Shown: one piece after another, positions 16,250 to 23,143 of the stretch
How positions within the stretch are numbered: position 1 is the stretch's first letter
Layout of the letters: each line of letters opens with the position of its first letter
NCBI GenBank assembly: GCA_016839625.1
Contig: JAEOTY010000454.1
Coordinates: 1 to 36,197, forward strand
Direction: 5' to 3'
DNA: 36,197 nt
From: Candidatus Hodarchaeota archaeon
GTDB taxonomy: Archaea > Asgardarchaeota > Heimdallarchaeia > Hodarchaeales > Hodarchaeaceae
Made by a program: the position numbers and the translations under genes
The notes under the pieces: model-generated
Databases searched by the model: none
The model's input: the letters and a program-made list of their open reading frames with translations, nothing else
Told to the model about the DNA's origin: nothing

Positions 16250-17871
16250 TCTGGAAAGTCTAGGACATCTTTTCTACCCTTGAGAATTTGGATGAGCTGG
16301 TAGAAACAAAATATCGTAAATATAATAGCAAAAAGTGCTATTCCAATATCCATCAAGAGAGTTAGCCAAGATTGACTTGACAGAAGCCCTGGCCAGTTGA
16401 CAACCCAGAATTCCTCTACAGAAGCGTATTTTGTCCAATCTTTTGCCCATACCTGATCAAAGTGGGGAAAATACATATAGATAGCTGCAGGGAGGAATGC
16501 AAGAATACTACCTGCAAATGAACACCAAGCTATTATATTACGTAGCTTTCCTTGAATATCTAGTATGTTAATGAGGAAGAGGAGGAGGAGGATTGCTGAT
16601 AACACGGCTAAGACGTGCCAATGACCACGAGCGACCGTCTCTTCAATAACATAAGGGCCGTCTCGAAATGATATGATTCCCAATCTCTCTGTCAAAATTG
16701 AATCGTGGTGGAGACTAAGCGCAAGGAATATACCTGTAAATGTCATTACGAAATTTACCCATATAAATTGGAAATACATCGTAAATTTCAAGGGGTCTCT
16801 GAACACAGCTTTAATACGAGTAAACCAGGAAGCGGATTCGTAGGAATCACCAAGGACATCTTTACTTGTTTTACTCCAACCAGTTAGCGCCAGTATTAAG
16901 CCAACGGTTACGAGAATTGCAGAGCCAGCATAAATTAGATAGTGGATATCAACTTCAACGTTTGAATAAATCCATTCTGAGATTGAAACAAGCCAACATC
17001 CAATTGACATGATGACAAATCCTGGAATAGCAAGTAGCATCGAAATAAGATACCATCTTCCCTTTTGATCAGGAACAGTATACCGATATACCATTAGTAA
17101 GATAGCCACATCTATGAGTCCCAACATTATATGTAAATGCCCCTTAATCGCATCTACGAATAAGACTGGGTATTTCTCCCAGGTACCACCAACGCTACCA
17201 ACATAGGCTCCAATATCATAGTCATACCTAAGGAAATATTCTGCTTGCAAAACTGTGAGCCCATTACCGAAGTAGGCTCCTACTGATGCTCCAAGCAAAA
17301 CACTTCCTAAGATACAAATAACAAGCAGTGTCAATGCAAGTTGCTCGACAAAAATATTCCTGCCAGCATCTGGATCTCGTTCCGGGAAACTCTTCGTTGG
17401 AAAAACACCGATAAGTAGTAAGATACCTGCATAGAAAGAAAGACCACACCCAACTATGAACAGACCATGTAATAACCATGCATCTGGCAAAACATACGCG
17501 TTAAGTATCCCAGTTGCAGAAGATAACATAGTCCCAATGAAGAGGGGCCATTTCACGCGGGATTTGAATTTTTCCCGTACATTCATGTATTTCATAACAA
17601 AAAATGTAACTACAGCAACGAATGGATATGCAAGCGCATGATATGTATAAATAAGACGGCCAGCTTTTTCAATTGGGTCTGGATCTAGTTTTAACCAAGT
17701 TTCTGCATTTATGAGGTTCATTACTGGTTGAGAGAGGGTTGATAAAATTAGAACAATAACGAATTCCCACACTATGATGAAAACTATCATTCCTTCATAG
17801 GTCAAGCCATAATTAATTTTGTACTTTAACCAATTAATTTTTCCTTCTTCTTTTTCTTTGACAACTGTCAT
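16246..17871 (-). CDS. Twelve-helix putative heme membrane protein, divergent heme-copper oxidase-like
   Basis: The 541-residue protein has twelve predicted membrane helices, the number of heme-copper oxidase or NO reductase catalytic subunits. Histidines lie where low- and high-spin heme ligands are expected: H78 in helix 2 ('YTYHALAYPF') and H417/H419 in helix 10 ('GHWHVLAV', compare the HFHYVL helix of oxidases). Helix 6 has H245/H247 ('GHLHIMLG') instead of HPEVY, and H310 heads helix 8. The double His of helix 7 that completes the CuB or FeB site is missing, so it is not a normal oxidase. The start is ATG 17871 with GAGG eight bases upstream. It is coupled to ctaB. It may be a novel heme o protein, a quinol-linked electron carrier, or an unusual reductase. 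I do not recognise a named family. Confidence 0.6.
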   Translation of the reverse strand: MTVVKEKEEGKINWLKYKINYGLTYEGMIVFIIVWEFVIVLILSTLSQPVMNLINAETWLKLDPDPIEKAGRLIYTYHALAYPFVAVVTFFVMKYMNVREKFKSRVKWPLFIGTMLSSATGILNAYVLPDAWLLHGLFIVGCGLSFYAGILLLIGVFPTKSFPERDPDAGRNIFVEQLALTLLVICILGSVLLGASVGAYFGNGLTVLQAEYFLRYDYDIGAYVGSVGGTWEKYPVLFVDAIKGHLHIMLGLIDVAILLMVYRYTVPDQKGRWYLISMLLAIPGFVIMSIGCWLVSISEWIYSNVEVDIHYLIYAGSAILVTVGLILALTGWSKTSKDVLGDSYESASWFTRIKAVFRDPLKFTMYFQFIWVNFVMTFTGIFLALSLHHDSILTERLGIISFRDGPYVIEETVARGHWHVLAVLSAILLLLFLINILDIQGKLRNIIAWCSFAGSILAFLPAAIYMYFPHFDQVWAKDWTKYASVEEFWVVNWPGLLSSQSWLTLLMDIGIALFAIIFTIFCFYQLIQILKGRKDVLDFPE

Positions 17872-18208
17872 GTATTTTGCCTCGATTATTATTTCTACGA
17901 ATTATTCCAGTTCGTTATGGATCAACTTTTTTTCTAATCATCCTACAAGCGAAATTCTTGTAACTAATGGATTATCCTAAATTAAAAATAATAGTGTTTC
18001 CTAAAGGTTATCTCACTTTATAATATTCTAGAGAGCACATTACAAAAAGATTACCTAGTTATCTCAAACAAAGTTTAAAAGTCGGTTATATGACCAACTC
18101 AAAAAGTTATAAATTAAAATTGATTGATCAATCTGTGTCATTAGGTTGAAAATAGGGAGTCGTTCAAAGAAATCTGGGGTAAATATTCAGATTTAAGATG
18201 CGAGTATC
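17872..18208. promoter_or_regulatory. Divergent promoter region with two palindromes
   Basis: This region separates the oxidase-like/ctaB unit (minus) from the HxlR regulator (plus). GTCGGTTATATGACCAAC at 18081-18098 is an imperfect 18-base palindrome in which only two symmetric base pairs fail (both G-T type). GATTGATCAATC at 18122-18133 is a perfect 12-base palindrome. A TATA-like TTATAAATTA lies between them at about 18107-18116, fitting a plus-strand promoter under control of a dimeric regulator, probably the HxlR protein itself. Another AT-rich candidate box is at about 18015-18027. Confidence 0.45.
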
Positions 18209-18667
18209 ATGAACGAAGCCTTAGAAGAAGATTGTGTAGTATTAAATTCCCTTAAAACGCTTGGAAGAAAATGGACTCTTTGGATATTGATTGAACTCAT
18301 GTCACATGAAGATATATACTTCTCTGACCTTTTAAGTCGAATTAAAGGTCGTAATAATGAAAAAATCTCCGCACGAGTTTTATCAGAGTCTTTAAGCAAC
18401 CTCGAAGATAATCAAATAGTTGTACGAACAGTTATCAGTGATACAATGCCAATCAGAGTAAAATATTCCTTATCAGAGAAAGGAAGGGATCTTAAGATAA
18501 TTTTTGGGGCTTTATTAGGATGGGTGTTAAAATGGGAAGACCTTGAATGTTGTACCAAATCAAAACAATGCCAGCTTATTCAAAAAAATATTCCATTTAT
18601 CGATCCCGATGAAGCAGGAGAGCTGTTGATAATGACGAACTGGCTTAGTGAAATAAAACCAAGGTAA
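18209..18667 (+). CDS. HxlR-type winged-helix regulator with C-terminal cysteine cluster
   Basis: The 152-residue protein carries the HxlR pattern: 'CVVLNSLKTLGRKWTLWIL' at 9-27, a recognition region 'ARVLSESLSNLEDNQIVVRT' (about 55-74) and 'VKYSLSEKGRDL' (about 84-95). These are dimeric DNA-binding proteins that often respond to redox or electrophiles. Besides C9, which sits at the classic N-terminal HxlR cysteine position, it has C114, C115 and C121 after the DNA-binding core, which could sense thiol stress or bind a metal. It is divergent from the oxidase-like gene, with palindromes between them, so control of that gene and of itself is likely. The ribosome binding site is weak. Confidence 0.85.
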   Translation: MNEALEEDCVVLNSLKTLGRKWTLWILIELMSHEDIYFSDLLSRIKGRNNEKISARVLSESLSNLEDNQIVVRTVISDTMPIRVKYSLSEKGRDLKIIFGALLGWVLKWEDLECCTKSKQCQLIQKNIPFIDPDEAGELLIMTNWLSEIKPR

Positions 18668-18848
18668 CATTCATTTGAAAACCTTTAAATTCCCTAATAC
18701 TTCGTCATTAAAAGCAATCTCCAGTTCTTAACGATCTCAAACGCAATGATTGGGCTGGTAAAAGGAGACAATCCTTTTCATCCGCCTCAATTCGCATTCT
18801 GGATGAATTATAAAGATTTTTGAAATCACGCAAGAGAATACCATACCT

Positions 18849-18889
18849 AGTAGTAAAAAAAGGATAGTGGGTGAAGGAATTCCCACTAT
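18849..18889 (-). terminator. Hairpin plus T-run ending the 241-aa gene
   Basis: ATAGTGGG (18864-18871) pairs perfectly with CCCACTAT (18882-18889) around a ten-base loop. On the minus strand the stem is followed by CCTTTTTTT, about 40 bases past the stop of the gene at 18929. The plus strand has only TTTT after the stem, so it may act weakly in both directions. Confidence 0.6.
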
Positions 18890-18928
18890 TTTAGTAGCTT
18901 CGCGATAACAAGGTCTTAATGCTTATTA

Positions 18929-19654
18929 CTATCTCGTTTGGACGTTCAAATGTGTTGGTTCGGATGAATAGACAATATTTAACAATTTTCCAGCGAGTTG
19001 CATAATTATGCCAAGCGAGAGACAAAGCAGTCCACCAAAGAATTGGAGTGTACCTGAGGCTAAGAGATAACCCCAAGAAGAGGCAATATTAACTCCGTCT
19101 ATAATGTGCGTAGGCATAATTAAAGGTTGGATCATCATTACAATTCCAAAACCAAACAACACATAAGCAAATTGTGCAACCTGTGATCCAACACTTGCAC
19201 CCGAAGAAGAACCTACTTCTTCCATATGGTCGCTAATTCCTTGCTTATAAGCAGGTAATAACAATAGAATTAGTATAACCAAGTTAAGGAGTGCCATGGC
19301 CCAAGAAGGGGTGAAAAGCAAACCTGTGCGAGGTGTGGAAAAAAAACCAATAGACATGAGTACTGCAGGTATACCTCTACCTATAATTCCTGCAATACTA
19401 GCAATAATGGCTACTGGATAGAACCATAGTTTTCGTGTCTTTATTGCCCAGAAAAGAACTCCCCAAGCAAGTGCAGAGAACCAAGTCACAAAATAAGTGA
19501 TAAGCCAGACTAGTTGAAACTGCGCTGCAATTGCGAATGGACCTCTTTGCCAAAACGGATCAAGTGATACACATGAACTTCCAATCGCACTGACAATTCC
19601 AACTGCAGCTGCTGCACCTGTTAATGTATATAGAATTTTTATTATTCTAGCCAA
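18929..19654 (-). CDS. Uncharacterised six-helix membrane protein
   Basis: The 241-residue protein begins with a hydrophobic helix followed by 'SSCVSLDPFWQRGPF'. About five more membrane helices are interrupted near residue 150 by a short polar Gly/Ser stretch ('EVGSSSGASVGSQ'). I recognise no family. The start is TTG at 19654, with GGAATG about ten bases upstream. It stands alone between the HxlR gene and the cytochrome maturation genes and ends in a clear hairpin terminator. A role linked to cytochromes is only suggested by position. Confidence 0.7.
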   Translation of the reverse strand: MARIIKILYTLTGAAAAVGIVSAIGSSCVSLDPFWQRGPFAIAAQFQLVWLITYFVTWFSALAWGVLFWAIKTRKLWFYPVAIIASIAGIIGRGIPAVLMSIGFFSTPRTGLLFTPSWAMALLNLVILILLLLPAYKQGISDHMEEVGSSSGASVGSQVAQFAYVLFGFGIVMMIQPLIMPTHIIDGVNIASSWGYLLASGTLQFFGGLLCLSLGIIMQLAGKLLNIVYSSEPTHLNVQTR

Positions 19655-19986
19655 ATTTCTTACATTCCTTTTTTTATTTTAGATTTTAATCAATCATTTA
19701 AGTATTTATCAAAAAATCAGTTTTAGCTCACCTTAAATTTGTTAATAAGAGCATTTGGTAAGATTTGAATAATAAAGTAAGATTAAAGTAACCCGATTAC
19801 TTATTAAGAATGAGCATTTGTAAAATAATGTATCTTAAGAAAAGAGAGAGCGACATCCGAATTTGCTAATAATTAGTTATTTTTTTTTAGATTACTTATT
19901 GTTTTAAGAATGGTCTGGCGATCATATCGGTGGTTATGGGTTAGTTAATGAGTGTGGAGAAAATCGCTACCCCAACCTCTAGATAA
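19655..19986. other. Intergenic region, no gene seen
   Basis: AT-rich sequence. The 11-base 'gattacttatt', each time followed within a few bases by 'aagaatg', occurs near 19795 and again near 19889. This could be a pair of weak binding sites, but in such AT-rich DNA it may be chance. Confidence 0.3.
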
Positions 19987-20208
19987 TTATAATTCTTGAT
20001 GAATTTTGAGATTGTCACAACCTAGCATTTGTGATTGTAATCTAATGGCCAAGAAGGTGATTAGTACAGTGTCAGTTCGCTCCTCAAATGATTGAGGAAA
20101 ATGTTCATTAAGTGTTCTAACTTCTATAATTCTTTCAACTAGCCCATACATGAGAAGTAACATATTGCTTACAACATACTCTGGATTATCGAAAAGGACA
20201 AGATTCAT
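19987..20208 (-). CDS. Small hypothetical protein, 73 aa
   Basis: This short helical-looking protein has no membrane helix and no motif I recognise. ATG 20208 is preceded by AGGTAA at short spacing, which favours translation. It is divergent from ccmC across a 112-base region with an 11-base inverted repeat. It may be a small accessory or regulatory protein of the cytochrome maturation genes, or not real. Confidence 0.4.
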   Translation of the reverse strand: MNLVLFDNPEYVVSNMLLLMYGLVERIIEVRTLNEHFPQSFEERTDTVLITFLAIRLQSQMLGCDNLKIHQEL

Positions 20209-20223
20209 TGTTACCTGATAAAA

Positions 20224-20296
20224 TAAATGGCTTTTTTTCGAATCTCACCCAAAAAACTTTTAATCAGTAAATTAAACCGATGAATAAAGCCATTTA
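20224..20296. promoter_or_regulatory. Inverted repeat in the ccmC leader
   Basis: TAAATGGCTTT (20224-20234) and AAAGCCATTTA (20286-20296) are exact reverse complements, 51 bases apart. They lie between the divergent 73-aa ORF and ccmC, ending about 25 bases before the ccmC start. It could be a two-site operator or a long-range RNA stem covering the weak ccmC translation start. Confidence 0.4.
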
Positions 20297-20320
20297 ACAA
20301 TAATAATTGAAGTTTCCACC

Positions 20321-21022
20321 TTGATCCCTGTACAAATCCGAAAAAATTTCACGCTCATCCTAATTGTACTTGGTGTGTTTTTTGTAGTTGTCAACTATTT
20401 TCAAATATATATAGGATTTTCATCTATGACTACAAATTGGTTAGAAGCTGGTGGTAGTGTAAGCCCCCTTCCAATTTTTTACATGGTTCCATTTGCATTT
20501 TCTGCTTATCTATCATTCGGAATTGCTCTAATTTGTGGAGTCTTATTCTTATGGAAAAAAGATTTGAAGTACGATCTTATTTTAGTTTCAAGCGCTCAGG
20601 TTGGAGTTGTTATAGGAGCAATCACTATTATTGTTGGAATGATTTGGGCAAAGCCAGAATGGGGTGAATTCTGGGATTGGAATCCCAGGGAGACAATAAC
20701 ATTAATAATGTGGCTCATTTATGTGGGTCTTTTAATTTTTCGAGACATGTTAGAAGAAGAAAATCTTAAGAAAAAAGCCACCATTTCTGCAATATTTGGA
20801 ATTATTGCTTTTGTATCCGTTCCACTTACTTACGTCATTGTTGGAGCTTTACATCCTGCTCCTCGTGAAACATCTTATGGCATTGGTGCAGGAGTCTTCC
20901 TTCCTTTAAATTTCGTTTTTATAGGAATTATTTCTCTAATTTTAATCTATCAAACGTATCGAATCAATAATATTAATTTTACCCTGAAACGAATACGTAA
21001 AGTGAAAATGGAGGAAGTTTGA
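20321..21022 (+). CDS. ccmC: Cytochrome c maturation protein CcmC (heme handling)
   Basis: The 233-residue, six-helix protein has the tryptophan-rich heme-handling motif 'WGEFWDWNPRET' at 114-125, matching the WGxxWxWDxRLT motif of CcmC. CcmC binds heme at the outer face and loads it on CcmE. The second axial His is present (H178 in 'GALHPAPRET'). The first conserved His (H60 of E. coli, in 'YLHVP') is Met55 here ('FYMVP'). The start appears to be TTG at 20321; there is no ATG before an upstream in-frame stop and no good Shine-Dalgarno. It is the first gene of the ccmC-ccmD-ccmA-ccmB cluster. Identity is sure from motif and neighbours. Confidence 0.93.
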   Translation: MIPVQIRKNFTLILIVLGVFFVVVNYFQIYIGFSSMTTNWLEAGGSVSPLPIFYMVPFAFSAYLSFGIALICGVLFLWKKDLKYDLILVSSAQVGVVIGAITIIVGMIWAKPEWGEFWDWNPRETITLIMWLIYVGLLIFRDMLEEENLKKKATISAIFGIIAFVSVPLTYVIVGALHPAPRETSYGIGAGVFLPLNFVFIGIISLILIYQTYRINNINFTLKRIRKVKMEEV

Positions 21023-21056
21023 ACCATTTAGAACATTAAAAATGGAGGTAAGATTT

Positions 21057-21212
21057 ATGGCAGATATTTTCGAAGAAATCCTTGGTTCAGAGTTAAATTT
21101 GATGCTATTTATTTCCATAGCAGTATGGATATTAATTTTTCTTTACTTGTACTATACGAATAGCAAATTAAAGAAATTAGAGCAAGAACTGGAAAGCCTC
21201 AAAGACGCCTGA
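21057..21212 (+). CDS. ccmD: CcmD-like small membrane protein, 51 aa
   Basis: This ORF has ATG 21057 with an excellent Shine-Dalgarno (GGAGGT, 21044-21049). It encodes 51 residues with one membrane helix ('LMLFISIAVWILIFLYLYY', 15-33) followed by a charged, coiled tail ('SKLKKLEQELESLK'). That is the shape of CcmD, which helps release holo-CcmE from CcmC and CcmAB. It sits between ccmC and ccmA, where ccmD usually lies. Sequence identity in this family is always low, so the call rests on topology and position. Confidence 0.75.
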   Translation: MADIFEEILGSELNLMLFISIAVWILIFLYLYYTNSKLKKLEQELESLKDA

Positions 21213-21261
21213 AATACTTAATTCTCTAAGATTCTTCTTAGGCTGAGGTTGATATTTTAAA

Positions 21262-21975
21262 ATGAACACTAGTACCGATCAGGGTGATTCGTCTGTTGTA
21301 GAACTATCAAATGTCAATAAAGTTTACGGGTTTACAATAGCGCTGAAAAAAATTAACCTCAGGATAAATGAAGGAGAGATTATAGGCCTTGTTGGTCATA
21401 ATGGTGCAGGAAAAAGTACTTTACTCAAAATTATTTCCCTTCTAGTACCTCCTACTTCTGGTGATATGAAACTCTTTGGAATAGAAGTCAAAGAGAATCA
21501 ACACCTTTTGAAGAGAGAAATGGGGGTGTTATTAAGTCATCCTTTTTTTTATGACAATCTAACTGGCCGAGAAAATCTTGAATACTATCTCAGAATGAAC
21601 AAACGTACCAATAAACCAAAAGATATTGTGAAGGAGGCAGTTAAGCAATATAGTCTCAAATTATATATTGACCGCCCGACACATGAACTGTCGACAGGCA
21701 TGGCGAAAAAATTGGAGATTTTGAGAGTATCTCTGCCTAGTCTTCCTAAATTGCTTTTACTTGATGAGCCTTTTAGTGGATTGGATGTTGAAAATAAGAA
21801 ATTCATAAATCACCTAATTAAAGAGCAACCAAAAGATCGAACAGTCATTATCTGCTCACATGACTTTAGAACAATCGCTCAGTTATGTACCAGAGTATTT
21901 TACCTTGAAAATGGGAAAATCACAAATACTCTCCTACCTTCCGAATTCGATTTTTTCTTGGAAAAACAAAATTAG
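21262..21975 (+). CDS. ccmA: Heme exporter complex ATPase CcmA
   Basis: The 237-residue ABC ATPase has Walker A 'GHNGAGKST' at about 45-53, the divergent signature 'LSTGMAKKLEI', Walker B 'LLLLDEPFSGLD' and the H-loop 'ICSHD'. The replacement of the usual LSGGQ by a short basic signature, and linkage to ccmB, ccmC and ccmD, identify CcmA. CcmA hydrolyses ATP to release heme-loaded CcmE from CcmC. Its start is preceded by GAGGT at a somewhat long spacing. ccmB follows after 21 bases. Confidence 0.9.
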   Translation: MNTSTDQGDSSVVELSNVNKVYGFTIALKKINLRINEGEIIGLVGHNGAGKSTLLKIISLLVPPTSGDMKLFGIEVKENQHLLKREMGVLLSHPFFYDNLTGRENLEYYLRMNKRTNKPKDIVKEAVKQYSLKLYIDRPTHELSTGMAKKLEILRVSLPSLPKLLLLDEPFSGLDVENKKFINHLIKEQPKDRTVIICSHDFRTIAQLCTRVFYLENGKITNTLLPSEFDFFLEKQN

Positions 21976-21996
21976 GCTACAAATAACTGTGGATTA

Positions 21997-22689
21997 ATGA
22001 TGTCAATTATTGTTGATACTTATAATATAGCGAAAAAGGATCTCATTCTTGAGTTTAGAACAAAAGAGACACTTTTCTCAATGAGCCTTTTTTCTTTCTC
22101 CTCGGTTTTAATTCTTTCGACACTGTTTAATCTTGTAGAAAATATCCCCCTTGATGCGAAGTACACAATTTCTACAGCATCCTTATGGTTTATTATAATT
22201 TTTACTGTAATGTTAGGTTTGAATTCCGTTTTCTCACGAGAAGTACGGAAAAATTCTATATATTCCCTCTTATCTCTAGCGAGTAAACCTCAAGCAATAT
22301 TTCTTGCTAAACTTGTATATCTTGGAGTTGTTTTAGCAGTTGTTGAGGTTTTTACATTTATTATGGCAATTGTATTTCTTAAAATAAACATTCAAGGAGA
22401 TTTACTTCTCTTTTTCTTCGTTTTAGTGGTTGGAACAATAGATTTTGCTGTTGCGGGATGTATCGTATCGTTTCTAACTATTTATGCGAAATCCAAAACC
22501 TTAGCTATTCCAATCCTTTTTTTTCCTCTGATCTTACCATCTATTCTAATTGCAGGCCAAGCAACAGAGAATTTAACTTTCTATTATGATCCAAGATTAG
22601 TTATCATAAACACAGGACTTCTATTTCTTCATGCATTCATAATATTAGTTTTGACATTATTCTTTATTGATGATTTAATAACTGAATAG
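21997..22689 (+). CDS. ccmB: Heme exporter complex permease CcmB
   Basis: The 230-residue protein starts with the cytoplasmic family pattern 'IAKKDLILEFRTKETLFSM', followed by six membrane helices. It carries 'GLNSVFSREVRKNSIYSLL', close to the CcmB loop 'L..lF..D...G.Le.Ll'. With CcmA it forms the ABC module that frees holo-CcmE. Two ATG codons stand in tandem at the start. The gene ends 52 bases before the convergent ccmE stop. The two stop codons sit in a short inverted repeat (22688-22694 / 22740-22746), a possible bidirectional 3' structure. Confidence 0.9.
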   Translation: MMSIIVDTYNIAKKDLILEFRTKETLFSMSLFSFSSVLILSTLFNLVENIPLDAKYTISTASLWFIIIFTVMLGLNSVFSREVRKNSIYSLLSLASKPQAIFLAKLVYLGVVLAVVEVFTFIMAIVFLKINIQGDLLLFFFVLVVGTIDFAVAGCIVSFLTIYAKSKTLAIPILFFPLILPSILIAGQATENLTFYYDPRLVIINTGLLFLHAFIILVLTLFFIDDLITE

Positions 22690-22741
22690 TGAATAATTTT
22701 TGTAGATTGGTGTTTTAAGACAAAAAGAAGCGAGAAAAAAT

Positions 22742-23143
22742 TCACTCATATTTTGATGGACATTTAGTGCTAATCATAGAAGCCCTGAACTTCCACATAT
22801 TAGTTGTTGAAATAAGTTTTCCCTCAACAAGTATAGTTTTTCCAGGTTGAAAACCCGCAGGTCTCTCTACATTAGTTGTATTGATATAAATAATCAAAGA
22901 TGCGTTGTTTACATCTTCAGGATCAGTAATAAAGAAACCTGTATTATTAACTAGTTGAACAGTACCTACTAACTGGATGTTACGATTCACGAATGAATCA
23001 GCATGCGGATGGTCCATTATTTCTTTAACAGTAAAAATTGGTACAGTCGAGTTAGACAACAAATACAAAAATGCGCTAGCACATGCTAAGATGATGACCG
23101 CTGTGAATATTAAATTTTTAGATTTAACCATTTGGATCATCAT
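22742..23143 (-). CDS. ccmE: Heme chaperone CcmE, archaeal CxxxY type
   Basis: The 133-residue protein has an N-terminal anchor (about 10-30) and a periplasm-type OB-fold domain ('RNIQLVGTVQ', 'ASLIIYINTT', 'GKTILVEGKL'). The heme-binding end is C128-P-S-K-Y132. Classical CcmE binds heme covalently through His in HxxxY; the Cys version is known from archaea and a few bacteria that lack CcmH, which fits the absence of ccmH here. It overlaps the end of ccmF by 20 bases, so translation is coupled; Met5 (23131) is an alternative start. Function: it carries heme from CcmC to CcmF. Confidence 0.92.
   Translation of the reverse strand: MMIQMVKSKNLIFTAVIILACASAFLYLLSNSTVPIFTVKEIMDHPHADSFVNRNIQLVGTVQLVNNTGFFITDPEDVNNASLIIYINTTNVERPAGFQPGKTILVEGKLISTTNMWKFRASMISTKCPSKYE

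Noticed and set aside
16246-17871. Canonical heme-copper oxidase or NO reductase catalytic subunit
   Set aside because: Helix number and some histidines fit, but HPEVY/HLWVE and the double His of helix 7 are absent, so I call it only oxidase-like.
22688-22746. Bidirectional terminator between ccmB and ccmE
   Set aside because: Seven-base arms cover both stop codons, but the spacer is long (45 bases) and no clear U-run follows, so it is mentioned only in the ccmB entry.
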